From: Candidatus Moranbacteria bacterium RIFCSPLOWO2_12_FULL_48_12
GTDB taxonomy: Bacteria > Patescibacteriota > Minisyncoccia > Moranbacterales > UBA1568
Length of the DNA: 5,863 nt
NCBI GenBank assembly: GCA_001784735.1
Contig: MFSB01000037.1
Span: forward strand, 23,957-29,819
Direction: 5' to 3'
In this document: piece after piece, positions 1 through 4,837 of the stretch
Position numbering within the stretch: the stretch's first letter is position 1
Layout of the letters: every line of letters begins with the position of its first letter
Program-made: the position numbers and the translations under genes
Notes under the pieces: model-generated
Database searches by the model: none
The model's input: the letters and a program-made list of their open reading frames with translations, nothing else
Told to the model about the DNA's origin: nothing

Positions 1-1212
1 GAAATTCCGGAGTCCGATGAATAGATATCTGGGATCAAACGGATCATAGGTAACGAACGATGCCCCGCGATCCACATTCAGTCCGGTTGTCCTCCATGTA
101 ACGCCCTCATCAATAGACTTATAAAACGCTTTCCCAGCGACAAATACGATCTCATTCGAATCTTTCGGATTGACCGCTATCGAACGGATAGAGAATTTTT
201 TCGCGCTCTCGATAATGTTCACTCCGTCCCAATATTTCCCGAAGTCCGCACTTCTGAAAAATCCCGCATTGGTTCCCACATAGACGACACCGGTCCGGTT
301 CGGATCGCTCGCAACAGACACTATGCCTCCGGGCATCTTGTTTTTCTGATTGCGCTCGCTCAAATTCTCTGCTTGCTTCTGAAGTCTCTGTGCTTCGCTT
401 GCTTTTCCTTTCGATGATGCATTGGCGGCTCTGTCATACAGAGCGGCTACTTCTTTTTGTTTTTCTTCTTCCCAATCTTTCCACTGTACGCCGCCGTCCG
501 CAGAATAGTACAGCTTCTGACCGAAGACGATCAAATACGTTGACAGGCTCTGAGCGGAATCAAAAGCGATATCCGCTACGATGCCATCGATTTTATTGCC
601 GACATTTTTCCACGTATCTCCGCTATCGACGCTTTTCACCACTGTCCCCGTATCCGTTCCTGCAAATATGACGCTCCTATCGCGAAAATGCTGTGAGATT
701 GCCGTGATAAGCGTCTTCTGCCCCGGTTCCGTATACACATCAATCCAGATCTTCCCGCCATCGTCGGTACGGAAGATCTTCCCCCAATCGCCCACCATGC
801 CGGAAGCGAACATCCGATTATCGGGATCAGTCTTATCGAGTATGAAACTATAGATTCTTTTCGGCGGAAAAGGAATCGGCGTCCACTCCTCACCCCCATT
901 TTCTGTCTTGAAAATACCGTTTTCTACCGTCCCGACATAAAGTACCTGCGGTTTTTGCGGATGATAAGCGATTGAAAGGATATCCGCTTTGGTAATGCTG
1001 GTTTTCTCATCAACCTTTGACTTCACTTCAAATGTCTTTCCACCATCCCCGGTTTTCCAAAGGCTGCCTGGCTCTGCTTTTGTCGCGAAAGCGCCTGTTT
1101 CCGGGGAGGTTGCGCTGTCCTGACTGCCGCTCTTCGGTGTAGTCACTCCACCTAAAGAACAACCAGACAACACCAAAGCTCCCGCCATGGCAATGAGTAA
1201 TTTTTTCAGCAT
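1..1212 (-). CDS. Predicted lipoprotein with Asp-box beta-propeller (Ycf48/sortilin-like), 3' end cut by window
   Basis: The first 404 residues are visible and the C-terminus lies beyond position 1. The start at 1212 is chosen because it gives a lipoprotein signal peptide: MLKK, a hydrophobic stretch (residues 5-15) and a lipobox L15-S16-G17-C18, so Cys18 should be lipidated and the mature protein membrane-anchored outside the cytoplasm. A Ser/Thr/Gly-rich linker (19-50) follows. Seven Asp-box (BNR) motifs of the type S/T-x-D-x-G-x-x-W/F are seen near residues 53-61, 102-110, 148-156, 193-201, 236-244, 320-328 and 365-373, typical of a beta-propeller related to Ycf48, sortilin or exo-sialidase folds. 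No catalytic residues can be assigned, so a binding or scaffold role is more likely than an enzyme. Between motifs five and six lies a charged, helix-prone insertion (about 245-292). No clear Shine-Dalgarno precedes the ATG. Confidence 0.85.
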   Translation of the reverse strand, partial: MLKKLLIAMAGALVLSGCSLGGVTTPKSGSQDSATSPETGAFATKAEPGSLWKTGDGGKTFEVKSKVDEKTSITKADILSIAYHPQKPQVLYVGTVENGIFKTENGGEEWTPIPFPPKRIYSFILDKTDPDNRMFASGMVGDWGKIFRTDDGGKIWIDVYTEPGQKTLITAISQHFRDRSVIFAGTDTGTVVKSVDSGDTWKNVGNKIDGIVADIAFDSAQSLSTYLIVFGQKLYYSADGGVQWKDWEEEKQKEVAALYDRAANASSKGKASEAQRLQKQAENLSERNQKNKMPGGIVSVASDPNRTGVVYVGTNAGFFRSADFGKYWDGVNIIESAKKFSIRSIAVNPKDSNEIVFVAGKAFYKSIDEGVTWRTTGLNVDRGASFVTYDPFDPRYLFIGLRNF

Positions 1213-1236
1213 AAAAAGATGTGTATTTATACGTTC

Positions 1237-1265
1237 AGTATAGCAGAAAAATGGTCTCTATGAAA
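1237..1265 (-). promoter_or_regulatory. Possible extended -10 promoter of the lipoprotein gene
   Basis: On the minus strand TATACT (1242-1237) is preceded by TGC, which gives the extended -10 form TGnTATACT. The -35 region at the expected distance (TTTCAT at 1265-1260, 17-base spacing) is poor. Transcription would begin about 18 bases before the ATG, giving a very short leader without a Shine-Dalgarno. Assignment rests only on motif and position. Confidence 0.4.
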
Positions 1266-1332
1266 GAAAAAAAGCGCGTGTACAGAACTCCGTATACTCA
1301 CAATTTCAAGTGTTTACTGCCCTTGTCATTTT

Positions 1333-1356
1333 GTACTATACTTCGAAGTATAGTAC
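1333..1356. repeat. 24-bp perfect palindrome in the non-coding region 1213-1574
   Basis: The arm GTACTATACTTC (1333-1344) is followed immediately by its exact reverse complement (1345-1356), then by five T on the plus strand. As RNA it would be a 10-bp stem with a 4-base loop and a U-tract, which resembles an intrinsic terminator on the plus strand, but no plus-strand gene lies upstream. The palindrome also contains TATACT (1337-1342), which with TTTACT at 1313-1318 (18-base spacing) forms a weak promoter, so an operator role is possible. The rest of 1213-1450 shows no gene. Confidence 0.7.
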
Positions 1357-1457
1357 TTTTTGTCAGTTCACAAAAAATATAAATGGGGTTGATAGGGTAC
1401 ATTTTCTGATAGCAACCCATGCTTGGTATGCATTCATCAAACAATAGAAATTTTTTG

Positions 1458-1486
1458 TTGACGTTGAAAAGTTTGTTTGTTATAAT
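1458..1486 (+). promoter_or_regulatory. Near-consensus sigma70-type promoter upstream of tRNA-Lys
   Basis: TTGACG (1458-1463), a 17-base spacer and a perfect TATAAT (1481-1486) make this the best promoter in the window. The expected start is near 1493, about 80 bases before the tRNA-Lys, so it most likely drives the tRNA. The first transcribed bases fold into the hairpin at 1493-1510. Confidence 0.85.
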
Positions 1487-1492
1487 CACCCT

Positions 1493-1519
1493 GCGTTTGT
1501 GTTCAAACGCTTTTTCTTT
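1493..1519 (+). terminator. Terminator-like hairpin at the predicted transcription start
   Basis: GCGTTTG (1493-1499) pairs exactly with CAAACGC (1504-1510) around a TGTT loop and is followed by TTTTTCTTT (1511-1519). The shape is that of an intrinsic terminator, but it lies at about +1 to +27 of the promoter at 1458-1486. It could make a short terminated RNA, act as an attenuator ahead of tRNA-Lys, or only cap the 5' end of the tRNA precursor. The minus-strand side has no T-tract. Confidence 0.55.
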
Positions 1520-1533
1520 AAAAGTTCTTAATT

Positions 1534-1568
1534 ATTCGTAATTCATAATTCACCATTCCAGATTCATC
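1534..1568. repeat. Degenerate heptamer array ahead of tRNA-Lys
   Basis: ATTC occurs at 1534, 1541, 1548, 1555 and 1562, exactly 7 bases apart. The units are of the form ATTCNNN, for example ATTCGTA and ATTCATA. The array ends 6 bases before the tRNA. It belongs to the same type as the arrays at 3191-3246, 4570-4606 and 5239-5266, although the unit differs. Confidence 0.75.
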
Positions 1569-1574
1569 TTCAAT

Positions 1575-1650
1575 GGGTGCGTAGCTCAGTCGGTAGAGCA
1601 GTGGCCTTTTAAGCCAACGGTCGAGGGTTCGATTCCCCCCGCACCCACCA
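1575..1650 (+). tRNA. tRNA-Lys(UUU) with encoded CCA
   Basis: The 7-bp acceptor stem GGGTGCG/CGCACCC is fully paired (1575-1581 with 1640-1646). The D-arm is GCTC/GAGC, and the anticodon loop CTTTTAA (1606-1612) has anticodon TTT at 1608-1610. The T-loop is TTCGATT (1628-1634), the discriminator is A1647 and CCA is encoded at 1648-1650. It reads the lysine codons AAA and AAG. Two pairs are imperfect: G27-A43 at the top of the anticodon stem (1601/1617) and A50-C64 in the T-stem (1624/1638). The second lies inside the 16-bp sequence repeated at 3080-3095, which suggests that the 3' end was replaced by an integrating element. Confidence 0.95.
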
Positions 1651-1652
1651 TA
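1637..1652 (+). repeat. Putative attachment site, left copy (tRNA-Lys 3' end)
   Basis: CCCCGCACCCACCATA covers the end of the T-stem, the 3' acceptor strand, the discriminator, CCA and two following bases of tRNA-Lys. An identical 16-mer lies at 3080-3095. A short direct repeat of a tRNA 3' end, with the intact tRNA on one side, is the classical signature of site-specific integration. Confidence 0.7.
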
Positions 1653-1689
1653 GTATTCTTCGATATCAAACAACGCAGTAATGAATACT

Positions 1690-1754
1690 CCTCGCGGCAA
1701 GCCGCGAGGTATCTTTGACAAATTTGTCTTTGATACTCGCCGCAAGCGGCGGGG
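1690..1754. repeat. REP-like cluster of GC-rich hairpins
   Basis: CCTCGCGGC (1690-1698) pairs with GCCGCGAGG (1701-1709) around AA. A second stem of about 8 bp (1736-1743 with 1746-1753, one T-G pair) has the same AA centre. Between them is the 12-bp palindrome GACAAATTTGTC (1717-1728), and the flanking GTATC (1709-1713) and GATAC (1732-1736) can pair with each other. The two GC-rich hairpins resemble each other, which suggests a dispersed intergenic repeat rather than a terminator because no T-tract follows. Confidence 0.6.
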
Positions 1755-1825
1755 AATTAGACCCTAATTGAGATTAAACTAAAAACCTACGCGGTTTTCC
1801 AGGGAATCGAAGGGCGCGAGTAGAA

Positions 1826-1848
1826 GCGGCCGCAAAGAATAAAATAAT
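1826..1848. repeat. GCGGCCGC-N5-ATAAAATAAT motif, left copy
   Basis: GCGGCCGC (1826-1833), five unmatched bases, then ATAAAATAAT (1839-1848). The same two blocks with the same 5-base gap occur at 3121-3143. The left copy is inside the putative element and the right copy is 26 bases outside its right repeat. The role is unknown. The stretch 1755-1900 around it has no gene, only small inverted repeats such as AATTAG/CTAATT (1755-1769) and AAAACC/GGTTTT (1782-1798). Confidence 0.5.
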
Positions 1849-1902
1849 ACAGTCAACCAAAATAAAATTCCCAGCACTGAAAATTTTTTCAAGGTGAAGT
1901 TT

Positions 1903-1936
1903 TCTATTCTAGTGTTTTGCAAAACACTAGAATAGA
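1903..1936. repeat. 34-bp perfect palindrome without a spacer
   Basis: TCTATTCTAGTGTTTTG (1903-1919) is followed directly by its exact reverse complement (1920-1936), with no mismatch. It lies downstream of the terminator of the 291-residue gene and has no T-tract. The size and symmetry would suit a recombinase or regulator binding site, a cruciform, or a replication-related hairpin. It could also be a fold-back RNA between converging transcripts. Confidence 0.85.
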
Positions 1937-1963
1937 TGCATGAAGGATAAGAAAACACATAAC

Positions 1964-1990
1964 AAAAAACGGGACTCCAGTGAAGCCCCG
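1964..1990 (-). terminator. Intrinsic terminator of the 291-residue gene
   Basis: On the minus strand the 21 bases from 1990 to 1970 form a 9-bp stem with two G-T pairs and a 3-base loop, followed by six T (1969-1964). It lies 26 bases after the stop codon at 2016, so the gene is transcribed as a single unit. Confidence 0.85.
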
Positions 1991-2015
1991 CTCTGATACG
2001 TCGTTCCGCATCCTC

Positions 2016-2891
2016 CTATTCTACCGCCTCCAGAAAGCCACCCACCATTTTGGCGAATCCCCTGAGGCTTCGCCCCTGGTACCAGTAGCAGTGAGCCTGG
2101 AGATCATACTTCTCGGGGATACAGGTGAATTTCAATGATGCGACCGGATGCTTGTTGTCCTCGAGTCGCCCATCTTTGTCCGGTTCAAGTTTCAAGCGTA
2201 ACCATCCGTCTGGATTCGGACCTGAAAGTATTTTCCCCATATGCAAGAAAGAAGCTTCCGTTTGAATGCCACGGCACGGCGGTAAAACGAACGTTTCACT
2301 TTTCCGCATAGCCGCGAGCAACCCTACGATCAAATCCTCCTTTATTACAGGCTGTAAGTTCTCCGCAATCAATTCGCTGAATAATCCAGACAACGCGTAT
2401 AGAGGAGTTAATCGAACATCAGCTGCAAAGGAAAAATCTCGTCCGCTGTGAGGTTGCAATAACCGGTGCTCTACGAGAACCTCAGTCAGTTCGAGTCCGC
2501 AACATCCGCCGTGGCCGTCATTGAGCACGTTCACAAAATTTTCGGCATACTTTTTATGCGATTCCCCTTTGAAATCTACGAATTTGATGCGCAGAAGATG
2601 GCCGGGCTGGATGCAAGGAATCTTTTCGATAAACAATCGGCAAAAAGGCCCCAGCTCATACACCAGCTTTTCTCCATCACGCAAGCGAGGACCGAGGCGG
2701 CTGAATTCTCCCCAGTAATGCTTCCACGTGTGTTGGTATAGCTTTTCGCCCTCCGTACTCCTACTGAATTGCTTCGGGGCGCAAAGCTCGAAGTAGACCC
2801 AATCTTTCAATCGTTGCAATGGGTTATTATCCCATTCTGTATCGGGAACTGAAACAATGACGCTACCTGCGTGTTTTTGAATGTACGACAT
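2016..2891 (-). CDS. Unrecognised soluble 291-residue protein, cargo of the putative element
   Basis: I do not recognise this family. The start at 2891 (MSYIQKHAG) is chosen over the upstream in-frame ATG at 2939 because AGGAGG lies 6 bases before it. There is no signal peptide or membrane segment, so it is probably cytoplasmic. It is rich in aromatic residues (for example W31, Y33, W56, Y59, W60, W270) and has eight cysteines (37, 84, 93, 130, 131, 206, 257, 268), including an adjacent pair in GHGGCCGLELTEV (126-138). Residues 160-196 look helical. A basic, aromatic C-terminus (YWYQGRSLRGFAKMVGG, 269-285) closes the protein. The gene has its own promoter, long leader, Shine-Dalgarno and terminator, unlike its neighbours, which supports arrival by transfer. 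An accessory or defence function is possible from context only. Confidence 0.8.
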   Translation of the reverse strand: MSYIQKHAGSVIVSVPDTEWDNNPLQRLKDWVYFELCAPKQFSRSTEGEKLYQHTWKHYWGEFSRLGPRLRDGEKLVYELGPFCRLFIEKIPCIQPGHLLRIKFVDFKGESHKKYAENFVNVLNDGHGGCCGLELTEVLVEHRLLQPHSGRDFSFAADVRLTPLYALSGLFSELIAENLQPVIKEDLIVGLLAAMRKSETFVLPPCRGIQTEASFLHMGKILSGPNPDGWLRLKLEPDKDGRLEDNKHPVASLKFTCIPEKYDLQAHCYWYQGRSLRGFAKMVGGFLEAVE

Positions 2892-2897
2892 GGTTTT

Positions 2898-2903
2898 CCT
2901 CCT
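2898..2903 (-). promoter_or_regulatory. Consensus ribosome binding site of the 291-residue gene
   Basis: AGGAGG on the minus strand, 6 bases before the ATG at 2891. It decides the start codon and is the only full Shine-Dalgarno found before a gene start in this window; the lipoprotein, serS and the small membrane gene have none. Confidence 0.9.
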
Positions 2904-3043
2904 GAAAGGATTTCGGTCCGGAGACCACACCCACCACAAAATGTGGCTACAAAGAAAGGCCCTATGCCATTCCCCGCTGTCGAATCCCGTCTCAACCAGG
3001 ATACCGAAAGCGAATTACGGAATACGCCTGTTCATAGTTTGGC

Positions 3044-3072
3044 ATCTTAAAACACAAGCTTGAGATAGTCAA
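3044..3072 (-). promoter_or_regulatory. Promoter of the 291-residue gene
   Basis: TTGACT (3072-3067), a 17-base spacer and TAAGAT (3049-3044) on the minus strand. The predicted start is near 3037, which leaves a leader of about 145 bases (3037-2892) with small inverted repeats (CCACA/TGTGG at 2931-2943 and GGTC/GACC in 2914-2925). No known riboswitch class is recognised. The promoter lies 8 bases inside the right attachment-like repeat, so it belongs to the element itself. Confidence 0.65.
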
Positions 3073-3079
3073 CTACCCA

Positions 3080-3095
3080 CCCCGCACCCACCATA
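3080..3095 (+). repeat. Putative attachment site, right copy (tRNA-Lys 3' fragment)
   Basis: Sixteen bases identical to 1637-1652, in the same orientation, including the tRNA CCA. The upstream bases (ACTACCCA) do not continue the tRNA, so this is a fragment and not a second gene. Confidence 0.7.
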
Positions 3096-3106
3096 CATAA
3101 TTCACT

Positions 3107-3142
3107 TTATTTTATCATACGCGGCCGCGTGTGATAAAATAA
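3107..3142. repeat. 36-bp inverted repeat centred on GCGGCCGC
   Basis: TTATTTTATCATACGCGG (3107-3124) faces its reverse complement (3125-3142) with a single mismatch (T3118/G3131, a G-T pair in RNA) and no spacer. It overlaps the GCGGCCGC-N5-ATAAAATAAT motif shared with 1826-1848. It lies between the right edge of the putative element and the serS terminator and contains no coding sequence. Confidence 0.75.
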
Positions 3143-3143
3143 T
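3121..3143. repeat. GCGGCCGC-N5-ATAAAATAAT motif, right copy
   Basis: Matches 1826-1848 in both blocks and in spacing (18 of 23 positions). Here it forms one half of the larger inverted repeat at 3107-3142. Confidence 0.5.
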
Positions 3144-3146
3144 TGA

Positions 3147-3177
3147 TTACAAATAAAACCCTCATGGTTGAGGGTTT
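3147..3177 (-). terminator. Intrinsic terminator of the serS transcription unit
   Basis: On the minus strand AAACCCTCA (3177-3169) pairs with TGAGGGTTT (3164-3156) around ACCA, giving a 9-bp stem followed by a T-rich tail (TTTTATTTG). It lies about 65 bases after the serS stop codon. No other clear minus-strand terminator is seen between here and lysS. Confidence 0.85.
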
Positions 3178-3190
3178 ATTATGTTCTAAA

Positions 3191-3246
3191 ATTCAAGTTT
3201 CAAGTTTTATATTTTAAGTTCCATGATTCACAATTCCTGATTCATT
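3191..3246. repeat. Eight-unit degenerate heptamer array at the serS stop codon
   Basis: The 56 bases divide into eight consecutive 7-base units in fixed register. Most have the form ATTCNNN or TTTCAAG, for example ATTCAAG at 3191, ATTCACA at 3226 and ATTCCTG at 3233. The last unit runs into the stop codon (3242-3244) of serS. The middle units (3205-3218) have lost the C but keep the T-run and spacing. Confidence 0.75.
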
Positions 3247-4570
3247 TTTTCTTCGCCTCGATCACATCCTTGCCGACGAATGGGCGGAGAACTTCTGGCA
3301 CGACGACACTGCCATCGGCTTGCTGATAATTCTCAAGGATAGCAATAAAAATGCGCGGGCTTGGAAGACCGGTGTTATTGAGCATATAGACATACTTTTT
3401 CTCCCCTGTCTTGGCATCCTTATATTTCACATTCAGGCGCCGCGATTGCCAATCCAGAAAATTGCTCGCTGATCCGGTCTCGCCATAGCGGTTCATCCCC
3501 GGTAGCCAGGCCTCCAGATCGAACATCTTGTACTTCCCAACACCCATATCTCCCGTACAGATCTGCAATTTGCGATAAGGAAGGCCCAGTTCTTTGTGCA
3601 TCTCCTCGGAGATGGCCAGCATTTCTTCTTGAAGCTTGTCAGACTGAGCAACATCGGCCGTGGCCAGAATCACTTGCTCCACTTTCATGAACTCATGCAC
3701 GCGAAATATGCCTTTAGTATCTTTTCCATACGATCCGATTTCGCTGCGATAGCACTGGCTGAAACCGGACAATTTCAAAGGCAAGTTTTTTTCTTCCAAT
3801 ACCTCGCCGGAGTAATAGGCCAGAAGCGACGCCTCAGCTGTTCCGACAAGAAACTTCTGTTCTTTGGAAATACTCCCGTCAATTTCTTTGTCCGATGTGG
3901 CCACCTGATAAATCTCATCGATATTGCCGTCGTATTCCAAACCTTTAAAATAGCCGCTCCCGAATAGCGGAAAGCCTTTCACCAGTGTCGGCGGAATCAT
4001 CGGCGCATAGCCTGCGGCCACCATTTTCTGAAGCGCGTAGAGCATCACGCCCATCACCAGAAGCGTGCCCTCATTCTTCAAGTAGTACCCGCGATAACCG
4101 GAAACTTTGACTCCGCGTTCCAGATCGAGAATATCGAGCATCATGCCAAGTTCGATGTGCGTGCGGGGAGTAAATGCGAACTTCGGCAACTCTCCAAATT
4201 TGAAGACTTCCACGTTGTCCGCCTCGCTCGCGCCGATCGGCGTATCTTCCGATGGAATATTCGGCACCTGCGCCATCAACACAGCATATTCATTTTTTAC
4301 CGCGGCAAAGAGCGGTTCCCTCTCATCGAGCTTCATCTTGATTTCCTTGCCCTTGGCGATGATCTCCGCGCGCTCCTCGGAAGTCTTGGCTTGTTGGATC
4401 AAGTCATTGATATCGTTTTTCAGGATCTTGAGCTCCTCTATCTCCTGAATAAGCGCCACCCGCTCCTGATCCTTGGCCAATAATTTTTCCACGTCTAAAG
4501 TTAGCCCCTTGTTCTTGATGGCTTTGGCAATATCCTCTTTATGGCTGCGGATGAATTGGATGTCGAGCAT
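3242..4570 (-). CDS. serS: Seryl-tRNA synthetase
   Basis: This class II cytoplasmic enzyme charges tRNA-Ser with serine using ATP. The protein has 442 residues, slightly longer than the usual 420-430. Residues about 28-100 form the charged N-terminal coiled-coil arm that binds the long variable arm of tRNA-Ser. The catalytic domain shows motif 1 (about 185-197), the TAE serine-recognition loop (244-246), motif 2 from CYRSEIGSYGKDT (273-285) to FRVHEFMKVE (289-298) with Arg275, the DLEAWLPG strand (351-358), SNFLDWQSRR (369-378), and motif 3 with Arg406 in NNTGLPSPRIF (398-408). The TGLPSPR form replaces the common SGLAVGR. The start MLDIQFIRSH matches the family N-terminus. No Shine-Dalgarno precedes it; the leader is a heptamer array. 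It follows the 67-residue membrane gene by 56 bases. Confidence 0.97.
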   Translation of the reverse strand: MLDIQFIRSHKEDIAKAIKNKGLTLDVEKLLAKDQERVALIQEIEELKILKNDINDLIQQAKTSEERAEIIAKGKEIKMKLDEREPLFAAVKNEYAVLMAQVPNIPSEDTPIGASEADNVEVFKFGELPKFAFTPRTHIELGMMLDILDLERGVKVSGYRGYYLKNEGTLLVMGVMLYALQKMVAAGYAPMIPPTLVKGFPLFGSGYFKGLEYDGNIDEIYQVATSDKEIDGSISKEQKFLVGTAEASLLAYYSGEVLEEKNLPLKLSGFSQCYRSEIGSYGKDTKGIFRVHEFMKVEQVILATADVAQSDKLQEEMLAISEEMHKELGLPYRKLQICTGDMGVGKYKMFDLEAWLPGMNRYGETGSASNFLDWQSRRLNVKYKDAKTGEKKYVYMLNNTGLPSPRIFIAILENYQQADGSVVVPEVLRPFVGKDVIEAKKK

Positions 4571-4606
4571 AGCTTTTAGCTTGTAGCTTCATTAGCTTTT
4601 TAGCTT
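4570..4606. repeat. TAGCTT heptamer array directly before the serS start codon
   Basis: TAGCTT occurs at 4570, 4577, 4584, 4593 and 4601 (spacing 7, 7, 9, 8). On the coding strand these are AAGCTA units that fill the serS leader and share the first base of its ATG. They take the place of a recognisable ribosome binding site. Confidence 0.8.
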
Positions 4607-4626
4607 CTTGATTGAAAAGAGTCTCG

Positions 4627-4830
4627 CTATTTGAAATACGTCTTGTACACGATGTAACCATCTACGAGCAAACCAAGAACACCGATAACGAGCAAGCAAT
4701 ACACCGCCCACTCCGGAAAAGGCCGAGAGAAAAGCACTGTTCGCAAAGAAACGACTGTAATGAAAAAGAAGGTGCCGATACCAAGGATATCAAAAAATTC
4801 TGGCCGAGAAAACGTCATAAATGTTTTCAT
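4627..4830 (-). CDS. Small two-span membrane protein of unknown function (67 aa)
   Basis: The start at 4830 gives MKTFMTFSRPEFFDILGIGT and excludes the upstream reading through the tRNA-like sequence. Two hydrophobic segments, about residues 12-34 and 41-61, flank a short loop (SRPFPE, 35-40), and the end is basic (YKTYFK), so this is an integral membrane protein. No enzymatic motif is seen. The ATG lies only 7 bases after the encoded CCA of the tRNA-like unit at 4838, with no Shine-Dalgarno, so processing of that RNA would leave an almost leaderless mRNA. It is followed by serS. Clean hydropathy and a sensible start make it likely to be a real gene, and I recall similar small proteins from CPR genomes without an assigned role. 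Confidence 0.75.
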   Translation of the reverse strand: MKTFMTFSRPEFFDILGIGTFFFITVVSLRTVLFSRPFPEWAVYCLLVIGVLGLLVDGYIVYKTYFK

Positions 4831-4837
4831 TCTTACT

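Larger units (their letters stand above)
1653..3095. mobile_element. Putative 1.44-kb integrated element at tRNA-Lys, one cargo gene, no integrase
   Basis: The segment is bounded by the direct repeats at 1637-1652 and 3080-3095, leaving an intact tRNA on the left and only its 3' fragment on the right. It contains REP-like hairpins (1690-1754), a 34-bp palindrome (1903-1936), a terminator (1964-1990), a single 291-residue gene and that gene's promoter just inside the right edge. No recombinase, replication or transposase gene is visible, so it would have to be mobilised in trans or be a remnant of a larger element. The alternative is decay of a tandem second tRNA-Lys, but nothing upstream of 3080 resembles a T-arm. 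Confidence 0.55.

Noticed and set aside
390..899. Several frames of 87-93 residues overlapping the lipoprotein
   Set aside because: Shadow frames; the lipoprotein frame has a lipobox and seven regular Asp-box motifs.
1298..1489. 63-residue minus-strand frame
   Set aside because: It covers the promoter and palindrome region and has no Shine-Dalgarno and no protein-like composition.
1518..1745. Minus-strand reading frame containing GGNRTLDRWLKRPLLYRLSYAPI
   Set aside because: It is the antisense of tRNA-Lys; this peptide type is a well-known artefact of translating tRNA genes.
2892..2939. Sixteen extra N-terminal residues (MWWVWSPDRNPFRRKT) on the 291-residue protein
   Set aside because: The AGGAGG at 2903-2898 lies inside this extension at ideal distance from the ATG at 2891, so the shorter start is preferred.
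2958..2996. tmRNA-like signature GGGATTCGACAG on the minus strand
   Set aside because: The rest of a tmRNA is missing, and the nearby CCCGCACCCACCA is on the opposite strand; it is a chance match in the leader.
1534..3246. CRISPR array
   Set aside because: The repeat units are 7 bases, degenerate and without spacers of CRISPR size; no cas genes are present.
3596..4483. Plus-strand frames of 108-123 residues opposite serS
   Set aside because: Antisense shadows of a complete, motif-bearing serS.
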